The position numbers and the translations under genes are program-made. Under the pieces are notes generated by a model that worked only from the letters and a program-made list of their open reading frames with translations, searched no databases and was not told the DNA's origin. Below, piece after piece: positions 9,363-17,507 of a stretch of 64,000 nucleotides of DNA. This stretch comes from UBA1794 sp964439955 (GTDB lineage: Bacteria > Bacteroidota > Bacteroidia > Bacteroidales > Bacteroidaceae). The stretch lies in the NCBI GenBank assembly GCA_964439955.1, contig CAYTPX010000001.1, positions 111,151 through 175,150 on the forward strand. Direction: 5' to 3'. Position 1 is the first letter of the stretch, and every line of letters begins with the position of its first letter.

Positions 9363-10589
9363 ATGCTTTATGAAAAAAACTCTTCGCCCCCCCTCCGGGA
9401 CAGTTGGACACGAGGCCTCTCCCGGAAAACCTCCCTTCTGGCCCTATTGCTGCCTATCGGCCTGAATGCCGGGGCACAGGACTTCGAAGCCGACGGGCTT
9501 GGCTACAGTTTCCTGACCGGAAGCACCGTGAAAGTAACCGGGCATTTGATAGACGGAAGCTATGCTTCCGGAAATGTGGTAATCCCCGAATCGGTCGTTT
9601 ACGAGGGCATGACCTATGCTGTAACCTCGGTAGGGAGCTTCAGCAAGTGCCCCATTACTTCAGTGGTTATCCCCAATTCCGTAGCAAGTATTTCTTATGG
9701 TGCATTCAAGCAAACCGAACTTACGTCCGTGTTTATCCCCAAATCGGTCGTTGATTTTGATGGCGCATTTAATAAATGCAGCACGTTGCAGGAAATTACA
9801 ATCGATCCCGGAAACCAATATTTCACCTCCATAGATGGCGTGGCCTATACAAAGGATGTAGACACGTTGTATTATTGCCCGGAAGGAAAGCTTTCCATAA
9901 CAATCCTGGAATCAGTAACGACGATCGGGCAATGCTCATTCGCCTATTGCAACATTCCGTTCATACATATCCCCAATACGGTAACGGCCATTGAAACGGA
10001 GGCCTTTGTCTGTGGCAACCTTACCTCGGTGGTCATAGGAAATTCTGTCGCCACGATCGGACACTACGTCTTTGACCAATGCGACAACCTTACTACCGTA
10101 GTCATAGGAAGTTCAGTCACCTCGATAGGCCAATATGTATTCGGTTGGAACAGTTCTTCCCTAAAGGAAATCTATTGCAAGGCGCAGACTCCTCCCGCAT
10201 ATACAGAAAACTCCTATGTCGCAAACGAAATCTTCAAGAACGCCACCTTGTATGTCCCCGTTGGCACGAAAGCCGCTTATGAAGCCACAGACTCTTGGCA
10301 ACGTTTCCAGAATATCAAGGAAATGGATGAAGAAGGCTTCTTGGAGGTTGAAGAAGGGCTCATTATTACCGGCATCGCGGGCGTGGCGGTTTCGGACGGC
10401 GGTGTGGCGGTACGCGCCGAGGACGGCACTATCTTCATTGACGGCATGGCAGATTCGGCCGCCGTGGAGGTCTACTCCACGGGCGGGCAGCTCGTCTACC
10501 AAGGCAGGGAAACACGGATTGGCAACCTCGGTACGGGCGTCTACATCGTCCGCGTGGGCGATTCCGTGCAGAAGGTAGTACTCCGGTAA
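9363..10589 (+). CDS. Secreted leucine-rich-repeat (LRR_5, BspA-like) surface protein
   Basis: 408 residues from the Met at 9363. Residues 1 to about 39 form a signal peptide (hydrophobic SLLALLLPIGLNAGA after RK). Several LRR_5/BspA-type repeats follow, with recurring VxIPNSVxSIxxxAF and TSVVIGxSVxxIG units. The C-terminal 65 residues (VEVYSTGGQLVYQG ... GVYIVRVGDSVQKVVL) form a tail resembling the sorting or adhesion modules of secreted Bacteroidota proteins. The N-terminus is odd: ATG at 9370 begins a typical MKKTL signal start in another frame, and the two frames would join if the C tract at 9387-9393 had eight rather than seven C. An in-frame start at 9255 is possible but lies in the structured leader. 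Confidence 0.8.
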   Translation: MLYEKNSSPPLRDSWTRGLSRKTSLLALLLPIGLNAGAQDFEADGLGYSFLTGSTVKVTGHLIDGSYASGNVVIPESVVYEGMTYAVTSVGSFSKCPITSVVIPNSVASISYGAFKQTELTSVFIPKSVVDFDGAFNKCSTLQEITIDPGNQYFTSIDGVAYTKDVDTLYYCPEGKLSITILESVTTIGQCSFAYCNIPFIHIPNTVTAIETEAFVCGNLTSVVIGNSVATIGHYVFDQCDNLTTVVIGSSVTSIGQYVFGWNSSSLKEIYCKAQTPPAYTENSYVANEIFKNATLYVPVGTKAAYEATDSWQRFQNIKEMDEEGFLEVEEGLIITGIAGVAVSDGGVAVRAEDGTIFIDGMADSAAVEVYSTGGQLVYQGRETRIGNLGTGVYIVRVGDSVQKVVLR

Positions 10590-10616
10590 ACAGCGGCCCA
10601 CATTGATTATATAGGA

Positions 10617-10650
10617 CGGCCTGCCCCGTAAGTGAGGGCAGGCCGCTTTT
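10617..10650 (+). terminator. Terminator after the LRR gene
   Basis: A perfect 10-bp GC-rich stem (10617-10626 with 10636-10645), a nine-base loop, then CTTTT. Confidence 0.75.
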
Positions 10651-10800
10651 CCTTATCCGCAGGGAAACGCGGCCCTGCCCACCTGCGCCCGTCCCGGGCT
10701 GCGGGGGAACAAGACGCGGGACATCCCGCCCATATCGTGCTTCCCGTCCCTTTTTTCAAAGAAAAAGGCGTTTTCCCTTGCCAGTCCCAACGGAAAACCA

Positions 10801-10808
10801 TACCTTTG
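10801..10808 (+). promoter_or_regulatory. -7 box of the tRNA-Gln promoter
   Basis: TACCTTTG, 48 bases upstream of the mature tRNA 5' end. The preceding gap is otherwise GC-rich filler. Confidence 0.55.
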
Positions 10809-10856
10809 CCCCGCTTTCGTGAGGAAGCAGATGTTTATCATCATTATTTACGGGAA

Positions 10857-10927
10857 AGTCCTATGGTGTAATGGTAGCACATCAGATTTTGGTTCTGCTT
10901 GTCGAAGTTCGAATCTTCGTAGGACTA
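10857..10927 (+). tRNA. tRNA-Gln, anticodon TTG
   Basis: Reads glutamine codons CAA/CAG. Cloverleaf by eye: acceptor stem 10857-10863 with 10920-10926 (7 bp), then U8/G9; a D arm beginning GTGTAATGGTAGCAC; an anticodon stem with four clean pairs and a T-C mismatch at the 27-43 position; anticodon TTG at 10889-10891 in the loop TTTTGGT; T arm CGAAG-TTCGAAT-CTTCG; discriminator A at 10927. CCA is not encoded, as is usual in this phylum. It has its own promoter and terminator. Confidence 0.93.
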
Positions 10928-10937
10928 CAAACATTAC

Positions 10938-10978
10938 CTTCGCGGAGTACCGGCATACATGCGGCGCGAAGTTTTTTT
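10938..10978 (+). terminator. Terminator of the tRNA-Gln transcript
   Basis: CTTCGCG (10938-10944) pairs with CGCGAAG (10965-10971), followed by seven T (10972-10978). Confidence 0.7.
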
Positions 10979-11089
10979 ATGCCCGCACCCTCCCTGCAAG
11001 CGCACGCCTCCCATCGATTTTACCGCATGCCCGGCTCCGTGCCCACCACAGGTTTCAGACAGAATACACCCTAAAACCCCTTTACCGAT

Positions 11090-11875
11090 ATGAAACCATA
11101 CACATTCTTGGCGGCAGCCTGCGCGGCCATCCTGCTCCAGTCTCCCGCCGCACATGCCCAAACCGACGGCGGCGAAATGCCGGACAGCGGGACAAGCCCC
11201 CTACAGGAAAACCGCATACGGATCGGCCTGCGCGGAGGGCTGAACCTCGCCAAGCTGGGCGGGGACGCCAGCGACTACAGCAAACACGACCTGCTGAACA
11301 AGACAGGATTCCACGTGGGCGTCATTGCCGACTTGCCGCTATACGGCAGGTTCTGGCTGCAACCCGGCATCTTCCTCAGCGCAAAAGGCATGAAAGCAAG
11401 GCTGGAGCAGGGGGAGGTCTACGGAAACCAATACAACTACTACCGCGAGGAACAAAACATGAGGATGCTCTTCCTGGAAGTGCCTGTCCTCGTGTCCTAC
11501 CACTACGACCTGGGCAACGAAGTGCAGCTGCAAGTGGCCACCGGCCCATACTTTGCCTACGGCATCGACGGCAAAACCACCACAGAGTGGGAACGGACCG
11601 AGAAAATGTTCGGCAACTATTTCTACCGCTCGGGAACCACCGAGACAAAAACCTTCCGCTACGACGCCGAAGCCGATACGGAAGCGGGCCGCGGCGCAGG
11701 CATGAAGCGCTTCGACATGGGCTGGAACATAGGCGCGGGCATAACCTTCCGGCAAATCTATTTGGGACTTTCCTACGAGCTGGGCTTCCTCAACCTCTGC
11801 GACAAGAAGGCTTGGGGCGAAGACTCCAGCCTGCGCACGCGCACCCTGCAAGTCTCCGTGGGTTACACCTTCTGA
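11090..11875 (+). CDS. Outer-membrane beta-barrel protein, paralogue 1
   Basis: 261 residues: a signal peptide (about 1-23, ending AHAQ), then a porin-family (OMP_b-brl_2 type) barrel with alternating amphipathic strands (RIGLRGGLNLAKLG, YGRFWLQPGIFLSAKGM, VATGPYFAYGIDGKT) and a C-terminal strand ending in aromatic Phe (LQVSVGYTF), as expected for BAM insertion. It is clearly paralogous to the barrel at 15266-16024: the GLNL, F(H/Q)VGVIADLP, GPYFA(Y/F)G and RFD(M/F)GW(N/G)IGAG blocks are shared. Its 3' end and downstream region were copied to 14909-15265. No specific function can be assigned. Confidence 0.85.
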   Translation: MKPYTFLAAACAAILLQSPAAHAQTDGGEMPDSGTSPLQENRIRIGLRGGLNLAKLGGDASDYSKHDLLNKTGFHVGVIADLPLYGRFWLQPGIFLSAKGMKARLEQGEVYGNQYNYYREEQNMRMLFLEVPVLVSYHYDLGNEVQLQVATGPYFAYGIDGKTTTEWERTEKMFGNYFYRSGTTETKTFRYDAEADTEAGRGAGMKRFDMGWNIGAGITFRQIYLGLSYELGFLNLCDKKAWGEDSSLRTRTLQVSVGYTF

Positions 11876-11949
11876 TGCCCCCGGGGCGCGGCAGCGCTCC
11901 CTCCATACCACACCCAGCCTTCCTCCCCGGAAGGTTGCCGCTTTTTCCC

Positions 11950-11991
11950 AAAACCGCAGGCACTTCGCGGGAAAAGTGCCTGCGGTTTTTT
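11950..11991 (+). terminator. Terminator of OMP1
   Basis: A 16-bp perfect stem (11950-11965 with 11974-11989), an eight-base loop and six T (11986-11991). The stem core GGCACTT..AAGTGCC is the most complete example of the dispersed hairpin repeat. Confidence 0.85.
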
Positions 11992-12088
11992 GCCCCCTCA
12001 GCAAGGATTCCATGGAAAAGCCCTTGCGAAAACATGCTAATTGTACACAAAAAACGATTAAGGCGGGAATGGCAAAATCAAATAAACA

Positions 12089-12096
12089 TACCTTTG
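12089..12096 (+). promoter_or_regulatory. -7 box of the alpha-galactosidase promoter
   Basis: TACCTTTG, 66 bases upstream of the start codon and within the duplicated segment. Confidence 0.6.
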
Positions 12097-12162
12097 GCGC
12101 ATGCAGACGGGCGAGACAAATTCCCAAAAATACCTGAAACCGTTCTACTAAACTACCATAAC

Positions 12163-14871
12163 ATGAAAAACTTCTTTTTTACCTCCGGAATGTTTGCCCT
12201 GCTGTCGTGCATGCCTGCGGGAGCATACGAAACGCCGACAATGGGCTGGAGCTCATGGAACACCTACGGCGTGGAAATCAGCGAAGAAATCATCAAGCTA
12301 CAAACGGACGCCATCCTTTCCACAGGGTTGAAGGACTTGGGATACATTTACATCAATATCGACGACGGTTTCTTCGGCGGAAGGGACAGCGAGGGGAACT
12401 TGGTTTTCAATGCCGCCCGCTTCCCGAACGGGTTGCAGCCGGTGGTGGAGTACATCCATTCCAAGGGCCTGAAGGCCGGCATCTACTCCGATGCCGGCGA
12501 AAACACGTGCGGCTCCTACTACAACGGCGACACGCTCGGGGTGGGCGTGGGGCTGTATGGACACGACCAGCAGGACATCGACCTGCTCATCAAGGAACTG
12601 GGCTTCGACTTCATCAAGGTGGACTATTGCGGGGGTACGCGCAACGGGTTGTCGGAACAGGAGCGCTACACCGCCATCCACGAGGCCATCCTGAACACGG
12701 GGCGCACGGACGTGCGGCTTAACGTATGCCGCTGGGCCTACCCCGGCACGTGGGTGAACGACGTGGCTACCTCGTGGCGCACGACGGAAGACATCTATCT
12801 GGGATGGAACTCCCTCCTGAGCATCATCGGGCAGAACCTTTACCTGTCGGCCTATGCCACGGAAGGCAAGTTCAACGACATGGATATGCTGGAAGTGGGG
12901 CGCGGTATGACAACCGAAGAAGACAAGACCCACTTTGGGATGTGGTGCATCATGAGTTCGCCGCTGCTAATCGGATGCGACCTGACGGAAATCCCGGACG
13001 ACGCACTCGAACTCCTGAAGAACGAGGAGCTCATCGCCCTAAACCAAGACCCGTTGGCCCTGCAGGCCTATGTCGTAAGCCGGGACGGCGGGGCTTATGT
13101 GCTGGTGAAAGACATAGGGACGCTCCACGGACGCCAACGGGCGGTGGCATTTTACAATTCCACGGACGAGGCGGTAACCATGTCTGTCGATTTCCTTGAT
13201 TTGGACTTGGGCGGGCAAGTGAAGGTGCGCGACGTGTTCAACCGGGAGGATTTGGGCGAATATGCCGGCAACATGGAAGTGGAAGTGCCCATGCACGGAA
13301 CCCGTATCTACACCCTGGAGGCCGAAAAACGCTACGAGCGCAGCAAATATGAGGCCGAGACAGCGTGGCTGAACGCCTACCAGGAACTGGAAAACAACCA
13401 AGTGGCCGAAACGGGCATATATGAGGAAGCCGACCATTGCTCGGGCGGCGCCAAGGCCGGGTGGCTCGGCAAGAGCAAGGAAAACTACCTGGAATGGAGG
13501 AACGTGTACAGCGAAGAAGGCGGAACCTACACCTTGACGCTGACTTACATCTCCGGCGAGGAACGCCAAGTCTGCCTGAGCGTGAACGGGGGAGCAGACA
13601 CTGTGCTGTCCGTGAATTCAGGCAGTTGGAGCGAACCGGCCCGGGTCGAGGTGGAAGTCACGCTGGAACAGGGGAACAACGTCATCCGCCTGCATAACGA
13701 CACGGACTGGATGCCGGACATCGATTGCATGGAGCTGGAAAAAGCCGGTTCGCTGGATTTATACCAGCGCCGCCTGGAGAGCGCCATCGCCAAAGCCCGC
13801 AACACATTGGCCAAAGACTTGCCGGGCAACGTGGGACGGAAAATAGAAACCGCCTTGGAGCAGGCCGGGAAAGTGGAGGAGGCCAAGGAAAGCTACGAAG
13901 CCGCCATAGAGGCCTTGGAGGCTGCCGTGGCAGACGCCCTTGAGGCTTGCGCCAGTTATGAGGCATTCGCGGAATTGTTACAGCAGTGCCAGGAAAACGC
14001 GGGGAACACGGAAGCCGACGCAACCTTGGATGAGTTCAACCTGCAACTGCAAGAATTCGCCCGGCAGGCCGGCGAGGCCACCAGCAACGAGGAACTGGAA
14101 ACCCTCGTGGAAAGCCTTGCCGGGGCGGCCACCAGCTTCCTGACCTCGGCAAGCGCGTGGCCGCAGGAAGGGAAAACCTGGGACGTAACCATACTGATGG
14201 ACAACCCTTCTTTCTCGCCGGACGAAACGGGATGGTCGTCCATGCCGACCCTGGAGTACGGGGTGGCAGAGTTTTATAACTGCAATTTCAACATGTACCA
14301 ATACATACGCGGCGTGAAGAACGGAAACTACACCGTGCAGGTGCAAGCCCTCTACCGCACGGGGGTAAACGACGGAGGGGAGGCATACGGGAACGGCACG
14401 GAGGCGATCCCGGCACGGCTGTACGCCAATTCGGAGAGCGTACCGCTCATGTCCCTCTACGCCCATCCCTACGAAGGGGACACGGGCATATTCGGCAGCC
14501 TGGACTTGAAGAACGGATACATCAACAGTATGTACGCCGCCAGCGTATGCTTCGCGGAGGGGCTGTACCTCAACCGGTTGGACGTGGAAGTGGACGATGG
14601 CGTCCTGCAAATCGGCCTGGCCAACGAAGGGCAACAGCACGACTGCTGGTGCTGCTTCGGCAATTTCCGCCTGTACTACAGCGGCACTCCGGATACAAGC
14701 GGCACCACGGCGGTGGATGACGCTGCCGTGGCAGACGGCGGGAACGGCCTTGTGGACGTGTACACCGTGGACGGCATCAAAGTGAAGGAAAGCGTCGAGG
14801 CCTCCACGGCATTGGAGGGACTGGAAAAAGGGACGTACATCGTAAACGGGAAGAAGGTCTTCAACTTATAA
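12163..14871 (+). CDS. Secreted multidomain alpha-galactosidase, GH27
   Basis: 902 residues with a signal peptide (about 1-21). The GH27 TIM barrel covers about 22-430: MGWSSWNTYG at its start, INIDDGFF, the nucleophile Asp154 in FIKVDYCGG, and the acid/base Asp210 in SWRTTEDI. A CBM35/CBM6-like beta-sandwich region follows (about 435-535; YEEADHCSGGAKAGWLG), then helical FIVAR-like segments rich in Ala and Glu (about 540-670), a second beta-rich domain (about 680-840) and a C-terminal tail ending YIVNGKKVFNL. It likely cleaves terminal alpha-galactosides at the surface or in the periplasm. The start was chosen by the signal peptide; the frame is open far upstream but spans the OMP1 region. 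The nearest neighbours are two OMP barrels, with no susC/D. Confidence 0.93.
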   Translation: MKNFFFTSGMFALLSCMPAGAYETPTMGWSSWNTYGVEISEEIIKLQTDAILSTGLKDLGYIYINIDDGFFGGRDSEGNLVFNAARFPNGLQPVVEYIHSKGLKAGIYSDAGENTCGSYYNGDTLGVGVGLYGHDQQDIDLLIKELGFDFIKVDYCGGTRNGLSEQERYTAIHEAILNTGRTDVRLNVCRWAYPGTWVNDVATSWRTTEDIYLGWNSLLSIIGQNLYLSAYATEGKFNDMDMLEVGRGMTTEEDKTHFGMWCIMSSPLLIGCDLTEIPDDALELLKNEELIALNQDPLALQAYVVSRDGGAYVLVKDIGTLHGRQRAVAFYNSTDEAVTMSVDFLDLDLGGQVKVRDVFNREDLGEYAGNMEVEVPMHGTRIYTLEAEKRYERSKYEAETAWLNAYQELENNQVAETGIYEEADHCSGGAKAGWLGKSKENYLEWRNVYSEEGGTYTLTLTYISGEERQVCLSVNGGADTVLSVNSGSWSEPARVEVEVTLEQGNNVIRLHNDTDWMPDIDCMELEKAGSLDLYQRRLESAIAKARNTLAKDLPGNVGRKIETALEQAGKVEEAKESYEAAIEALEAAVADALEACASYEAFAELLQQCQENAGNTEADATLDEFNLQLQEFARQAGEATSNEELETLVESLAGAATSFLTSASAWPQEGKTWDVTILMDNPSFSPDETGWSSMPTLEYGVAEFYNCNFNMYQYIRGVKNGNYTVQVQALYRTGVNDGGEAYGNGTEAIPARLYANSESVPLMSLYAHPYEGDTGIFGSLDLKNGYINSMYAASVCFAEGLYLNRLDVEVDDGVLQIGLANEGQQHDCWCCFGNFRLYYSGTPDTSGTTAVDDAAVADGGNGLVDVYTVDGIKVKESVEASTALEGLEKGTYIVNGKKVFNL

Positions 14872-14908
14872 GCACGCAGGTGCTTGGCCTCCCGCCCACC
14901 AACCCGCG

Positions 14909-14946
14909 CGCACACCCTGCAAGCCCCCGCGGACTACACCTTCTGA
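14909..14946 (+). pseudogene. Remnant of the 3' end of an OMP gene
   Basis: About 12 codons read RTLQAPADYTF-stop and match the OMP1 tail RTLQVSVGYTF-stop. There is no gene upstream of it, only the end of the alpha-galactosidase 38 bases before, so it is a duplication scar. Confidence 0.75.
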
Positions 14947-15019
14947 CGCCCCGGGGCGCGGCAGCACCTCCCCCAAGCACACCCAGCCTTCCTCCCCGGG
15001 AAGGCTGCCGCTTTTCTCC

Positions 15020-15061
15020 AAAACCGCAGGCACTTCGCGGGAAAAGTGCCTGCGGTTTTTT
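15020..15061 (+). terminator. Terminator hairpin in repeat copy B
   Basis: The stem 15020-15035 with 15044-15059 is identical to the OMP1 terminator, followed by six T. It now ends alpha-galactosidase transcription. Confidence 0.8.
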
Positions 15062-15165
15062 GCTCCCTAAGCGGGGGTTCTATGGAAAAACCTTTATGTT
15101 TTCGACAAAACAAGTTAATTCTGTGTAAATAAGGTTAGGGGGGGGGTAATAAAATTAGATAAACA

Positions 15166-15173
15166 TACCTTTG
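15166..15173 (+). promoter_or_regulatory. -7 box of the OMP2 promoter
   Basis: TACCTTTG in repeat copy B, 92 bases upstream of the OMP2 start. Confidence 0.55.
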
Positions 15174-15265
15174 GCGCATGCAAACGGACGAAATAAATTC
15201 CCAAAATAATTGAAACCGTCCGCTAAAACCACAAAATTGTTTTACTTACTTAAAATCACATTTTT

Positions 15266-16024
15266 ATGAAAACAAAGAAATTTTTCGGGCTGATGGCCGC
15301 ATGCGCCGCAGTCCTGGCATGCGCACCTGCCGCACAAGCACAAAGCGAAGGGGAAGGCGTAACCTTTGGCATACGTGCCGGCCTGAACCTCTCAAATGCG
15401 GCCATGAACGACGACGTATTGGATGGAGCTGACACGAAAATGAAAGCAGGCTTCCAAGTAGGCGTCATAGCCGACATCCCCGTCATCAAGAGGAACCTCT
15501 ACGTGCAACCCGGGCTTTACTTCTCCACCAAAGGCGTGAAATTGGAAGAAAACTATTCAGAAATCGAAAGTAATTATTCTTGGGAAGAGACAAGCGAAGT
15601 ATCCGTGAACGCCATGTATTTGGAAATCCCCATAAACGTATCTTGGCGGCACAACTTCACCGACGCGCTGCAACTGCAAGTCTACACCGGCCCTTACTTT
15701 GCCTTTGGCGTAGGCGGCAAGACGAAAACGTCATGGGGCTACAGTGAAAGCGATGGCTACAGCTACAGCGAAGAATACAAGACCAACACCTTCGGCTACG
15801 ACGAAGAGGCCGAAAAGGATGAAGACGCAGGCTTTGGCTTAGGCCGGTTCGACTTCGGCTGGGGCATCGGCGCCGGCTTGGCCATCCAGAAGTTCTACGT
15901 AGGAATCCAATACCAGTTCGGCCTCACCAACACCCTGAAGGGCGACAACTGGAAAGCCACCGACGACTGGGATCCTTCGGCCAAGAACCGCAACCTCTCC
16001 ATATCGGTCGGCTATAACTTCTAA
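15266..16024 (+). CDS. Outer-membrane beta-barrel protein, paralogue 2
   Basis: 252 residues: a signal peptide (about 1-25, APAAQAQ) and a porin-family barrel with the same block order as OMP1 (GIRAGLNLSNA, AGFQVGVIADIP, YVQPGLYFSTKGVKL, YTGPYFAFGVGGKT, RFDFGWGIGAG), ending in the membrane-insertion strand NLSISVGYNF. An acidic, Tyr- and Ser-rich loop (YSESDGYSYSEEY) replaces the longer loop of OMP1. Product role unknown; both paralogues may be general porins or adhesins. Confidence 0.85.
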   Translation: MKTKKFFGLMAACAAVLACAPAAQAQSEGEGVTFGIRAGLNLSNAAMNDDVLDGADTKMKAGFQVGVIADIPVIKRNLYVQPGLYFSTKGVKLEENYSEIESNYSWEETSEVSVNAMYLEIPINVSWRHNFTDALQLQVYTGPYFAFGVGGKTKTSWGYSESDGYSYSEEYKTNTFGYDEEAEKDEDAGFGLGRFDFGWGIGAGLAIQKFYVGIQYQFGLTNTLKGDNWKATDDWDPSAKNRNLSISVGYNF

Positions 16025-16093
16025 TACGTGCCCCCTCCGGCGCGACGGGACAGGCAGCCTGACCCGCAGGGAAAGGCAAACAAGACGGGAAAG

Positions 16094-16129
16094 CGCAGGA
16101 AGCCCCAAGGCCTCCTGCGTTTCCTTTTT
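16094..16129 (+). terminator. Terminator between OMP2 and the convergent SMR gene
   Basis: CGCAGGAAGCC (16094-16104) pairs with GGCCTCCTGCG (16109-16119) with one A-C mismatch, followed by TTTCCTTTTT. Confidence 0.7.
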
Positions 16130-16134
16130 GCCCC

Positions 16135-16461
16135 TCAATCCGACACGGTCTTCAGGCCTATCAACGAAGCGATGAGCGTAGACAGGAAGAAAATGCGCAG
16201 CGGCGTGGCAGGCTCTTTGAAGATGAAGATGCCGACAAGCACCGTCCCCACCGCCCCGATGCCCGTCCAGACGGCATAGGCCGTGCCCAGCGGCAAGGTC
16301 TGCGCGGCCTTGGCAAGCAGCCCCATGCTCAGTATGGTGGACACAAGGAAGCCGCTCCCCCACAGGTAGAACCCGGCGTCCGTGGCGGCTTTCGTCTTCC
16401 CCAGGCAAAAAGTCATGCACACTTCAAAAAGCCCGGCCAACAACAAGATAATCCAATCCAT
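16135..16461 (-). CDS. Small multidrug resistance family exporter, Gdx/SugE type
   Basis: A 108-residue protein with four membrane helices that works as a dual-topology dimer. The proton/substrate Glu13 lies in helix 1 (LLAGLFEVC), and the SugE/Gdx-type sequence LGTAYAVWTGIGAVGTVLVG is present. Many SugE proteins are guanidinium exporters (Gdx); others export quaternary ammonium compounds. The start at 16461 gives the canonical N-terminus MDWIILLLAG; 33 upstream residues in the same frame are charged and unlikely to be translated. I found no ykkC-type guanidine riboswitch in the 231-base divergent spacer. Confidence 0.9.
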   Translation of the reverse strand: MDWIILLLAGLFEVCMTFCLGKTKAATDAGFYLWGSGFLVSTILSMGLLAKAAQTLPLGTAYAVWTGIGAVGTVLVGIFIFKEPATPLRIFFLSTLIASLIGLKTVSD

Positions 16462-16488
16462 CGCAAAAGTTCCTTTTTTTATCCGGTA

Positions 16489-16496
16489 CAAAAATA
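16489..16496 (-). promoter_or_regulatory. -7 box of the SMR gene promoter
   Basis: Minus-strand TATTTTTG, matching TAnnTTTG, 28 bases upstream of the start. Confidence 0.45.
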
Positions 16497-16625
16497 ACCA
16501 TATTCCGCGCCCTCCCCTCCCTTTTGGCAAAAAAAGCGGGCGGGGCGGACCGGGGCGCAAACGGGACGGACAGCCCTTGCTACGTTAATCTGCGTTTTTT
16601 CGGCGGTTATTCCATGGAATTTCCG

Positions 16626-16633
16626 TAAGTTTG
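16626..16633 (+). promoter_or_regulatory. -7 box of the kduD-DUF4861 promoter
   Basis: TAAGTTTG, 59 bases upstream of the kduD-like start. Confidence 0.5.
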
Positions 16634-16692
16634 CAAGCGGGAGGATAATGGAAAGACCTCTTACAAAGTAACAATTATACAATAGTAGTATT

Positions 16693-17487
16693 ATGGTAAA
16701 CTTTTCACTTGAGGGCAAAATCGCCCTTGTCACAGGAGCTTCTTACGGGATAGGCTTCGCCATTGCCACTGCCTTTGCGGAAGCAGGAGCAACCATCGTG
16801 TTCAATGACATCAAGCAAGAGCTGGTCGACAAAGGCCTCGCCGCTTATGCCGAAAAGGGCATCAAGGCGCACGGGTTCGTATGCGACGTAACAGACGAGG
16901 AAGCCGTAAACGCCTTCGTCGCACAGGTGGAAAAAGAAATCGGCGTGATTGACATCCTGGTCAACAACGCAGGCATCATCAAACGCATCCCCATGACAGA
17001 GATGAGCGCCAAGGAGTGGCGCCAGGTGATCGACGTAGACTTGACAGCCCCCTTCATCGTTTCCAAAGCCGTCATCCCCGGCATGATCAAAAAGGGACAT
17101 GGCAAAATCATCAACATCTGCTCCATGATGAGCGAACTCGGCCGCGAAACCGTATCGGCCTATGCAGCCGGGAAGGGCGGCCTGAAGATGCTCACGAGAA
17201 ACATCTGCTCCGAATACGGGGAGTACAACATCCAATGCAACGGAATCGGCCCGGGCTACATCGCCACGCCGCAGACAGCCCCGCTCCGCGAACGTCAGCC
17301 GGACGGAAGCCGCCACCCGTTCGATTCGTTCATCGTGGCCAAAACTCCCGCGGCGCGCTGGGGCACGCCTGAAGACCTGCAAGGCCCTGCCGTATTCCTC
17401 GCGTCCGATGCTTCGGACTTCGTAAACGGACATGTACTTTACGTAGACGGAGGAATCTTGGCCTACATCGGGAAACAACCTCAATAA
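16693..17487 (+). CDS. SDR-family gluconate 5-dehydrogenase / KduD-like 2-dehydro-3-deoxy-D-gluconate 5-dehydrogenase
   Basis: 264-residue classical short-chain dehydrogenase. The NAD(P)-binding TGASYGIG is near residue 15, NNAG near 93, catalytic Ser in ICSMMSELG, and the YxxxK pair in SAYAAGKGG. A glycine-rich C-terminus (YVDGGILAYIG) matches KduD/gluconate 5-dehydrogenase proteins of Bacteroides. It acts on keto-uronate or gluconate intermediates in the cytoplasm. It is 20 bases upstream of a DUF4861 gene, a pairing found in uronic-acid polysaccharide loci, which favours the KduD role. Exact substrate not provable here. Confidence 0.85.
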   Translation: MVNFSLEGKIALVTGASYGIGFAIATAFAEAGATIVFNDIKQELVDKGLAAYAEKGIKAHGFVCDVTDEEAVNAFVAQVEKEIGVIDILVNNAGIIKRIPMTEMSAKEWRQVIDVDLTAPFIVSKAVIPGMIKKGHGKIINICSMMSELGRETVSAYAAGKGGLKMLTRNICSEYGEYNIQCNGIGPGYIATPQTAPLRERQPDGSRHPFDSFIVAKTPAARWGTPEDLQGPAVFLASDASDFVNGHVLYVDGGILAYIGKQPQ

Positions 17488-17507
17488 CATCCCTTTTCCT
17501 ATCCCCT

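Larger units (their letters stand above)
11839..12162 (+). repeat. Segmental direct repeat, copy A (OMP1 tail, terminator, promoter)
   Basis: Aligns base for base with 14909-15265 over most of its length: the last OMP codons, the GC-rich stretch after the stop, the 16-bp terminator hairpin, the segment CATACCTTTGGCGCATGCA and the A-rich sequence before the next ATG. In copy A the next gene is the alpha-galactosidase; in copy B it is OMP2. Confidence 0.8.
14947..15265 (+). repeat. Segmental direct repeat, copy B (terminator and promoter in front of OMP2)
   Basis: Second copy of the spacer at 11876-12162. It keeps the terminator hairpin and promoter. Differences are concentrated in the A/T-rich part around 15090-15160, where a run of nine G (about 15138-15146) has appeared. 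Confidence 0.8.

Noticed and set aside
10819..14871. A 1350-codon open frame covering tRNA-Gln, OMP1 and the alpha-galactosidase
   Set aside because: GC-rich DNA keeps the frame open by chance. The first 448 codons are out of frame with OMP1 and contain a tRNA, a terminator and a promoter; the real protein begins with a signal peptide at 12163.
16462..16692. Guanidine riboswitch before the Gdx/SugE-like gene
   Set aside because: I could not find the conserved ykkC core or a clear terminator switch; only a -7 box is visible.
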